A DNA stretch of 8,046 nt, taken from assembly GCA_016935035.1 (NCBI GenBank), contig JAFGRR010000643.1, positions 1 through 8,046 of the forward strand, written 5' to 3'. The number at the start of each line of letters is the position of its first letter. The first letter of the stretch is position 1. The DNA is from Phycisphaerae bacterium (lineage in GTDB: Bacteria > Planctomycetota > Phycisphaerae > UBA1845 > Fen-1342). The notes beneath the pieces are model-generated. The model was given only the letters and a program-made list of their open reading frames with translations. It did not search any database and was not told the DNA's origin. Shown here piece by piece: positions 1-4,604 of this stretch. The translations under genes were made by a program, and so were the position numbers.

Positions 1-645
1 CTTCGGGTTGCGCAGAAACTCGATGATCTCGGTGACTTCTTCCTTGGCTTCCTCGACACCGGCCACGTCGGCGAAGGTGACGCTGGTATGCTCCTTGGTC
101 ATGATGCGGTGTCGGCTGCGGCCAAAGTTGCCGAGCATCCCGGCTCCGCCGCCGCTCTGACGCAACTGTCGCAGCAGGAAGAACCATATCACGCCGAAAA
201 CGAGCAGCCATGGCAACATCCCGATCAGCACGCTCATCAGCAGGTTGTTGTCCGGCTCAAAGCTGATTTCGGGTGGCGTCTTGCCCTTGGGCGTGCGTTC
301 CTTAACCCAGGCGAGAAACTCCTGAAAGTTGTCCGTAACGGGGAAGTTGACCTCAAAGGCAAGCTGCTCCGGGTCGCCATCCTTGGGCGCCGTGCGGAAC
401 TTGCCGGTCACCACGCGGTCCTTGGCGACGATCGTGTCGACCTCGCCGTTCAGCAGGTGCATCTCGAACTGCGTGATCGTGATCTTGGGCGGGTTCATGC
501 TGCGATTCAGCATCAGCAGCAGCATCAGGGCCACGCCGATGACAACGATCCAACTGAACACGCCGCGCGACATGCGCACGGGTGGCCGCGGGCCTTCGCC
601 GCCGGGGTCACGTTGTCCGTTGGGTTCGTGCTCGTCGTTGGGCAT
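1..645 (-). CDS. ftsH: ATP-dependent zinc metalloprotease FtsH, N-terminal part (runs off window)
   Basis: FtsH is a membrane-anchored AAA+ zinc protease that degrades misfolded membrane proteins and some short-lived cytoplasmic proteins. Only the first 215 codons are present. Seen: a hydrophilic Pro/Gly-rich N-terminus, a membrane segment at about residues 29-46, a periplasmic domain at about 47-134, and a second membrane segment at about 135-158. A Gly-rich linker (SGGGAGML) follows, then the conserved AAA entry TFADVAGVEEAKEEV at 190-204 and IIEFLRNP near the edge. The Walker A, Walker B and HEXXH motifs would lie beyond position 1, so activity cannot be judged here. The ATG at 645-643 is preceded directly by an in-frame TAA, which fixes the reading frame, but no good Shine-Dalgarno is visible. 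It lies 41 nt after the lptE-like gene on the same strand, so it is probably the distal gene of that operon. Family assignment is very secure. Confidence 0.95.
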   Translation of the reverse strand, partial: MPNDEHEPNGQRDPGGEGPRPPVRMSRGVFSWIVVIGVALMLLLMLNRSMNPPKITITQFEMHLLNGEVDTIVAKDRVVTGKFRTAPKDGDPEQLAFEVNFPVTDNFQEFLAWVKERTPKGKTPPEISFEPDNNLLMSVLIGMLPWLLVFGVIWFFLLRQLRQSGGGAGMLGNFGRSRHRIMTKEHTSVTFADVAGVEEAKEEVTEIIEFLRNPK

Positions 646-686
646 TTAGGCTACTCACTACATCGCGGGGCGCTTTCGGTGATTCA

Positions 687-1181
687 TCACCATTCATCGT
701 ACATTTCGGCGATGATCCGCTCCGAGAGCTTTTCGATCGCTCGCTGCTGCGCGTACTTCTCAGACTCGCCGGCCGCCGGCAGATAATCCACCGCCTGCAA
801 CTCCACCGGCTTGTTTATCAGCAGCCGCCCGTTGCGCAAGTCCTTCCATTGGACGTGCACGGCCAGCGTCAGTTGCTTCTCGCGCGGCTGCCGCGACTCG
901 GGGTCCGGAGCCCAGGCCGCCTGACGCTCCTCCAAAACCTCCCCACTAAGGATAGTATCGGCGTGATCCTTCGGGGCCAGCCGATATGGTGTGTCCATGG
1001 CGATCCGCTTCTTGAGCGCCTCGGTAAGCTGGAACTCCAGATCGCGGCGGAATTCCTTCGAACCGAACATATCAACGTAGACCGTCTGAATGCCCTTGCG
1101 GTATGGACCACCCGCCGAGTAACCGCAGCCGGTCAGACCGGCGAGCACCCCCAGCGCCAGGAATATCGAGAGTGTTCTCAC
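687..1181 (-). CDS. lptE: LptE-like LPS-assembly lipoprotein
   Basis: Predicted 164-residue outer-membrane lipoprotein. In the LptD/LptE translocon, LptE plugs the LptD barrel and helps insert LPS in the outer leaflet. Seen: a short N-terminus, a hydrophobic stretch and a lipobox LTGC with the lipidated Cys at residue 19. Next come the family-like strand-helix pattern IQTVYVDMFGSKEFRRDLE and QLTEALKKRI (about 31-60), YRLAPKDHADTILSGEV (66-82), and a C-terminal helix ending in AEMYDEW. The start is GTG at 1181-1179; a GAGGAG ribosome site lies 8 nt upstream inside the preceding gene. Start and upstream stop overlap as GTGA, which suggests translational coupling with the bamD-like gene. It is somewhat shorter than E. 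coli LptE (about 190 residues). Sequence conservation in this family is low, so the call rests on lipobox, length, pattern and the neighbouring envelope genes. Confidence 0.8.
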   Translation of the reverse strand: MRTLSIFLALGVLAGLTGCGYSAGGPYRKGIQTVYVDMFGSKEFRRDLEFQLTEALKKRIAMDTPYRLAPKDHADTILSGEVLEERQAAWAPDPESRQPREKQLTLAVHVQWKDLRNGRLLINKPVELQAVDYLPAAGESEKYAQQRAIEKLSERIIAEMYDEW

Positions 1182-2170
1182 GATTCGGGCTCCTCATCGG
1201 TCGGCGGCGTCTGATATCCGAGTTCGTCCAGGCGGTGGGCCGCCTCACGGGCCGCCGGCGTATCCGGCCAGTCCTTGACGACAAGCTGATAGTAATAGGC
1301 GGCGGCCGCCGGGTGTCGCGCCCGTTCGTACCACCGCGCGATCTCCAGATCCTTCGCCGCCCGCGTCTCACGGATGCCCGCCCGACGCTCGTCCACGCTT
1401 TCACGCTCGGCGTAGACAGGGAACGCATCGGCCATCTGCCGGTAGCGCTCGTCAGCCTCGATCAGCGGCTGGTCGTCGTAGGGCAAGGCGTGGAAGGAGG
1501 CCTCGGCGGCCTCGGCGCTGCGCAGCATCGCCAGGCGCGCATAGCGCCCGTTCGGATACGCCTGGGCGAGCAGCGCATATTCCTGCTGTGCGAAATCCAT
1601 CTCGCCCTTTTCGAAGAAATAGTCGGCCTTGATTTTCAGCACACGCTCGCCTATCCGCGTACCGGGCACGCGTGCCCACGTACGATCCAAGAGCTCGATG
1701 CCGTCGTCCGCTGCCGGCAGATACAGAACCTTCCACACGCGTCTCTTTTCGCCCGACAGAAACGCCACGGCCACGTCTATCGACCGGCGGATGGCACTGT
1801 AGAACAGCTCGCCGCCGGCATTGTCCGCGACGATCTCGTATTGCTCGGCGGCGGCCCAGTAGTCCTTCTTTTCGAAGTAGGCCTCGCCCAGCAAAAAGAC
1901 GCCTTCGTAGTACCGGTCATCATCCACGTTGCCGCCGACCCAGTCTTTCAGCAGGTCGCGGGCCTCGCGTGCTTCGCCGCGGCCGAGCAACTCGCGGGCC
2001 TGTTCCAGCGGATCGTCCGACGTGACCGGCTCCTCATCGAGCCACTCGTCGCTGTTCGGGTCCAGCACCTGCCGCTGCCGAAAACGCTCGTCTTGCGCCT
2101 GGGCGGCACCGACGAGCAGCACACCGCCCAACCACAGCGCCACGATTGCCGAAATGGTTATCTTGTGCAT
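1178..2170 (-). CDS. BamD/YfiO-like outer-membrane assembly TPR protein, non-lipidated
   Basis: Predicted 330-residue exported helical-repeat protein resembling BamD, the periplasmic TPR scaffold of the BAM complex that inserts outer-membrane beta-barrels. Seen: a signal peptide at 1-26 (hydrophobic core AIVALWLGGVLLVG, likely cleavage after AQA). TPR-type helix pairs follow at about 54-80, 87-118, 176-207 and 275-318. The last block (IARWYERARHPAAAAYYY, then VVKDWPDTPAAREAAHRL) matches the typical BamD C-terminus closely. There is no lipobox, and the whole protein contains no cysteine, so unlike E. coli BamD it cannot be lipid-anchored. It is longer than E. coli BamD (about 245 residues). 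The ATG at 2170-2168 is preferred over an in-frame TTG at 2206, because it starts the signal peptide cleanly and the TTG lies inside the promoter. First gene of the operon. It could alternatively be a more general TPR protein of the CpoB/YbgF type. Confidence 0.75.
   Translation of the reverse strand: MHKITISAIVALWLGGVLLVGAAQAQDERFRQRQVLDPNSDEWLDEEPVTSDDPLEQARELLGRGEAREARDLLKDWVGGNVDDDRYYEGVFLLGEAYFEKKDYWAAAEQYEIVADNAGGELFYSAIRRSIDVAVAFLSGEKRRVWKVLYLPAADDGIELLDRTWARVPGTRIGERVLKIKADYFFEKGEMDFAQQEYALLAQAYPNGRYARLAMLRSAEAAEASFHALPYDDQPLIEADERYRQMADAFPVYAERESVDERRAGIRETRAAKDLEIARWYERARHPAAAAYYYQLVVKDWPDTPAAREAAHRLDELGYQTPPTDEEPES
1190..1195 (-). promoter_or_regulatory. Shine-Dalgarno of lptE-like gene
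   Basis: On the minus strand this reads GAGGAG, 8 nt before the GTG codon at 1181-1179. It lies within the last codons of the bamD-like gene and supports the non-ATG start and the 4-nt stop/start overlap. Confidence 0.7.
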
Positions 2171-2177
2171 GCCGGCG

Positions 2178-2206
2178 ATTATAGACCGCTCCCAAGCAGG
2201 CCACAA
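2178..2206 (-). promoter_or_regulatory. sigma70-type promoter of bamD-lptE-ftsH operon
   Basis: On the minus strand, a -35-like TTGTGG (2206-2201), a 17-nt spacer and a perfect -10 TATAAT (2183-2178). Only 7 nt separate the -10 from the ATG at 2170. Transcription would start at or next to the A of the start codon, giving a leaderless message. No Shine-Dalgarno is found at that ATG, which fits. Confidence 0.6.
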
Positions 2207-2312
2207 TCCAAGGAAACGGCCACGGACAAACCGTTCCCGACACGCGGAATCTCAGACAAAATGCGACATACCGCCGCCGTTCGTCGCATGGGAGGTTGTA
2301 CGGGATTTCGCG

Positions 2313-2318
2313 TATAAT
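2313..2318 (+). promoter_or_regulatory. sppA: candidate -10 box of sppA promoter
   Basis: A perfect TATAAT, 128 nt upstream of the sppA start. The region 17-18 nt upstream is purine-rich (GGGAGG) and does not resemble a -35 box, and no TGn extension is present. The promoter may need an activator or another sigma factor, or the hexamer may be chance. The predicted start near 2325 falls at the base of the hairpin at 2323-2351. Together with the opposing promoter this fills the 275-nt divergent region, in which no other gene is seen. Confidence 0.4.
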
Positions 2319-2322
2319 TCGC

Positions 2323-2351
2323 GGGGCCGCACGAATACCGTTCGTGGCCCC
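2323..2351 (+). other. stem-loop at predicted 5' end of sppA mRNA
   Basis: GGGGCC (2323-2328) pairs with GGCCCC (2346-2351), and ACGAA (2331-2335) pairs with TTCGT (2341-2345). A 2-nt GC bulge on the 5' side and a 5-nt loop complete the hairpin, for 11 base pairs in total. It is not followed by a T-run, so it is unlikely to be a terminator. A 5' mRNA-stabilising hairpin or a protein-binding palindrome next to the -10 box are the alternatives. Confidence 0.55.
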
Positions 2352-2431
2352 GGCGCGCGGCATGGCCATCTCTGTCCTGTCAGCGCGCCGCCAGACACGT
2401 GAACCGCCCGATTCCGGGGTAACACTCGCAC

Positions 2432-2436
2432 AGGAG
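2432..2436 (+). promoter_or_regulatory. sppA: Shine-Dalgarno of sppA
   Basis: AGGAG, 9 nt before the ATG at 2446. It selects that start over the in-frame ATG at 2362, and it is too close to the out-of-frame ATG at 2439 to serve it. Confidence 0.75.
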
Positions 2437-2445
2437 CGATGGGAC

Positions 2446-4278
2446 ATGAGAGCCAATAACCATAAGCACCTCACGTGGCTAACACTCGCCGTTCTGATCT
2501 GCGGCCTATCAGCCGCGCCCGCCAGCGCCGCCAAGACAGTCCTGCGGCTGTGGCTGACCGGGGCGGTCGCCGAGGCCCCCAGCGAAGATGCGGATTTCGC
2601 GGTGATCTTCGGCGGTGAAAAGCCACGCACACTGTACCAGTGGGTGGAGAGCATCCACAAAGCCGCCGAGAGCGACGACATTGCCGGCCTGGTGCTGATC
2701 ATCGACTCGCCGCAGATCGGCCTGGCGCAGACCGAGGAATTGCGGCGCGCGATCAAGGACTTCCGCGCGACCGGCAAGAAAGCGCACGCCTATCTTGATT
2801 ACGCCGGCAACGCCAGCTACGCCCTGGCGACCGCCGCCGACGACATCACCATCGCCGAACACAGCGAGCTGGCCATCATGGGGCTGGCGGCGGAGATGAG
2901 CTACTACAAGAACCTCTTCGACAAGATCGGCGTCAAGGCCGACATGCTGCACTGCGGCGATTACAAGAGCGCCGTCGAGCCATATACCCGCACCGAGCCC
3001 AGCGGCCCGGCCGCCGAGCAAATGAACTGGCTGCTCGACGGCATATTCGATCGCCTCGTGAACATTATCGCCGAGGGACGCGGATTGTCGGCGGACGATG
3101 TACGGGCGGCGATCGACGCGGCACCGCTGTCGGCGGAAAAGGCCCTCGAACGCAAGCTGGTCGATCGCATCGCCGGCTTCCCCGAATTCCGCGACCTGCT
3201 CCACAAGGAGTACGGAGCGGACGTCGTCGTCAAGAAGACCATGGATGACGACGACGGGCTCAAGATCGACTTCGAGAACCCCTTCGCCATCTTCGAGTTC
3301 TTCAGCGATGTGATGGACAAGGCCGCCGAGGAAAAAGAGCCCGGTATCGGCCTGATTTACATCGAGGGCGCCATCACGACCGGCAAGAGCCAGAACAGCC
3401 TGATGGGCGGCAGCAGCGCCGGCAGCACTACGCTCCGCGCCGCATTCACCAAAGCGCTCGAGGATGACAACATCAAGGCCGTCGTCGTACGCGTCAATTC
3501 GCCCGGCGGATCGGCATTGGCCAGTGACATCATGTGGGATGCCGAGACGCGCCTCGGCAAGGAAAAGCCGCTCATCGTCAGCATGAGCAACGTTGCCGGC
3601 AGCGGCGGCTACTACGTCGCCATCCCCGGCAGCGTCATCTTCGCAGAGGCCAGCACCATCACTGGCTCGATCGGCGTCCTGGGCGGCAAGCTGGTCTGGA
3701 ACGAGCTGATGGAAGACAAGCTCGGCATCACAACCACCATGTTCACGCGCGGCAAGCAGGCCGACCTCTTCAGCATGAACCACGAATTCACCGACGAGCA
3801 GCGTGTCCTCGTGCAGGAATACATGGACGAGGTCTACGCCCAGTTCAAGGGCCGCGTCATGACCTCGCGCGGCGACCGCATCAAGGGCGAACTCGATAAG
3901 CTCGCCGGTGGCCGCGTCTACACGGGCGAGCAGGCCCTGGAAATCGGCCTCATCGACAAGATCGGCGGCCTGACCGACGCCATCAACTTCGCCGCCGCAA
4001 AGGCCGGCCTCAAGGACCCCGAGATTTACATCCTGCCGAAGCAGAAGGACTTTGCCGAAGTCCTGATGTCGCTATTCGACGATGAGTCGGAGGACGAGTT
4101 CGAGATCGGGCTGCCCCAGGGCATGACGCGTGACCCGCTGGTGCGGGCGATGTTGCCCGTCCTGCGCGAGATGCTGGCCGATCGGGCCGAGAGCGTCCTC
4201 TACGGCTGGAGCAACCTCATGATTATTAACGACGAGCATGTCGGCTGTTTCATGCCGTTCAGCGGCAAGCTGCACTGA
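2446..4278 (+). CDS. sppA: Signal peptide peptidase SppA, 67K (two-domain) type
   Basis: Predicted 610-residue envelope protease of MEROPS family S49, which cleaves remnant signal peptides after secretion; E. coli SppA has 618 residues. Seen: an N-terminal hydrophobic signal or anchor at about 9-28 ending in ASA|A, an N-terminal S49 domain at about 30-285 and a C-terminal S49 domain at about 298-540. The N-terminal domain carries the general base Lys174 in GDYKSAVEPY. The C-terminal domain carries NSPGGSALAS and the nucleophile Ser386 in NVAGSGGYYVA, followed by TITGSIGV. The order Lys-then-Ser across two domains is that of the E. coli enzyme, and the dyad is intact. A final segment of about 70 residues is acidic, then amphipathic. 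In E. coli the protein stays anchored by its N-terminus; here the ASA motif looks cleavable, so soluble periplasmic location is possible. The gene is transcribed divergently from the bamD-lptE-ftsH operon and ends at a strong hairpin. Confidence 0.95.
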   Translation: MRANNHKHLTWLTLAVLICGLSAAPASAAKTVLRLWLTGAVAEAPSEDADFAVIFGGEKPRTLYQWVESIHKAAESDDIAGLVLIIDSPQIGLAQTEELRRAIKDFRATGKKAHAYLDYAGNASYALATAADDITIAEHSELAIMGLAAEMSYYKNLFDKIGVKADMLHCGDYKSAVEPYTRTEPSGPAAEQMNWLLDGIFDRLVNIIAEGRGLSADDVRAAIDAAPLSAEKALERKLVDRIAGFPEFRDLLHKEYGADVVVKKTMDDDDGLKIDFENPFAIFEFFSDVMDKAAEEKEPGIGLIYIEGAITTGKSQNSLMGGSSAGSTTLRAAFTKALEDDNIKAVVVRVNSPGGSALASDIMWDAETRLGKEKPLIVSMSNVAGSGGYYVAIPGSVIFAEASTITGSIGVLGGKLVWNELMEDKLGITTTMFTRGKQADLFSMNHEFTDEQRVLVQEYMDEVYAQFKGRVMTSRGDRIKGELDKLAGGRVYTGEQALEIGLIDKIGGLTDAINFAAAKAGLKDPEIYILPKQKDFAEVLMSLFDDESEDEFEIGLPQGMTRDPLVRAMLPVLREMLADRAESVLYGWSNLMIINDEHVGCFMPFSGKLH

Positions 4279-4304
4279 TCGCCGAGAATCCAGTCCGCAA
4301 ATGC

Positions 4305-4336
4305 CATGCCCACGCCACGCGCGTGGGCATGTCTTT
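4305..4336 (+). terminator. rho-independent-like terminator of sppA
   Basis: An 11-bp perfect inverted repeat, CATGCCCACGC (4305-4315) and GCGTGGGCATG (4321-4331), with a 5-nt loop, followed by TCTTT. It begins 26 nt after the sppA stop. The T-tract is short, but position and stem strength favour termination. Confidence 0.7.
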
Positions 4337-4387
4337 GCGCCAAGCCCGCTCATGGGCGCGGCTCACATTCGCCGCAGGGCATCAAAA

Positions 4388-4454
4388 AGCGTAAAGGGTA
4401 CTTCATTTGCCCACACCGTTACGCTAGGGTGGGTAAGTACGCAGAGGAGCGTAA
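4388..4454 (+). other. structured repeat element in leader of the S8 protease gene
   Basis: Two direct copies of AGCGTAA (4388-4394 and 4448-4454; the direct match extends to AGCGTAAA) flank one inverted copy TTACGCT (4419-4425). The inverted copy lies in the 9-nt loop (4418-4426) of an imperfect hairpin. Its lower stem is GTACTT (4398-4403) with AAGTAC (4435-4440); its upper stem is CCCAC (4410-4414) with GTGGG (4429-4433), plus CC/GG next to the loop. Either flank could pair with the loop. CAGGGCA also occurs on each side (4375-4381 and 4458-4464). No known riboswitch class was recognised. It may be a cis-regulatory RNA, a protein-binding array, or a REP-like intergenic repeat. Confidence 0.45.
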
Positions 4455-4464
4455 ACACAGGGCA

Positions 4465-4539
4465 CCAGGCCCGCCCAACAATTGCCTGGCCGCTCGCGGC
4501 CGTGGGTATACCATCAGAACAGCGAGCCAGTGGGCTCGC
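4465..4539 (+). other. hairpin series in leader of the S8 protease gene
   Basis: Three further stems follow in the 326-nt gap between sppA and the protease gene. They are CCAGGC/GCCTGG (4465-4470 with 4484-4489), GGCCG/CGGCC (4488-4492 with 4497-4501) and GCGAGCC/GGCTCGC (4522-4528 with 4533-4539, loop AGTG). The first two share two bases and exclude each other in part. A GGTATACC palindrome lies at 4505-4512. No convincing promoter was found in the gap; TTGCCT (4482) with TATACC (4507) has a 19-nt spacer and is weak. No credible small gene is seen. Confidence 0.4.
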
Positions 4540-4590
4540 GCGCTTATGACAGGGACCGTTCCAGGACGAGGCCGGGGCAGCCGACATCTT

Positions 4591-4597
4591 GGAGGAG
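4591..4597 (+). promoter_or_regulatory. Shine-Dalgarno of the S8 protease gene
   Basis: GGAGGAG, 7 nt before the ATG at 4605. It decides this start over in-frame codons further upstream and places a proper signal peptide at the N-terminus. Confidence 0.8.
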
Positions 4598-4604
4598 CAC
4601 ACAC

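Noticed and set aside
2171..2206. TTG start at 2206 for the bamD-like gene
   Set aside because: It would overlap the -35/-10 elements and put 12 unlikely residues before a good signal peptide.
1103..2317. A 404-codon plus-strand open frame opposite the bamD-like and lptE-like genes
   Set aside because: It is the shadow of two real genes, runs through the divergent promoter region, and has Arg/Pro/Gln-rich composition with no domain.
2362..2445. Upstream in-frame ATG giving a 28-residue longer SppA
   Set aside because: It has no Shine-Dalgarno and would bury the signal peptide behind an Arg-rich extension; the ATG at 2446 has AGGAG at good spacing.
2439..2459. Six-codon leader peptide (MGHESQ) overlapping the sppA start
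   Set aside because: The AGGAG is only 2 nt from this ATG, too close for use, so it is probably chance.
2509..3783. A 424-codon open frame antisense to sppA
   Set aside because: It lies wholly opposite a well-conserved gene, has no recognisable domain or ribosome site, and long antisense frames are expected at this GC content.
4440..4512. Possible cyclic-di-GMP (GEMM) riboswitch, because of ACACAGGGCACC
   Set aside because: Only the short entry motif is similar. The GNRA tetraloop, its receptor and the second conserved stem are not present in the right places.
4482..4604. N-terminal extension of the S8 protease to an earlier in-frame start
   Set aside because: The extension is Arg/Pro-rich, lies over leader hairpins, and would precede the signal peptide; GGAGGAG marks the ATG at 4605.
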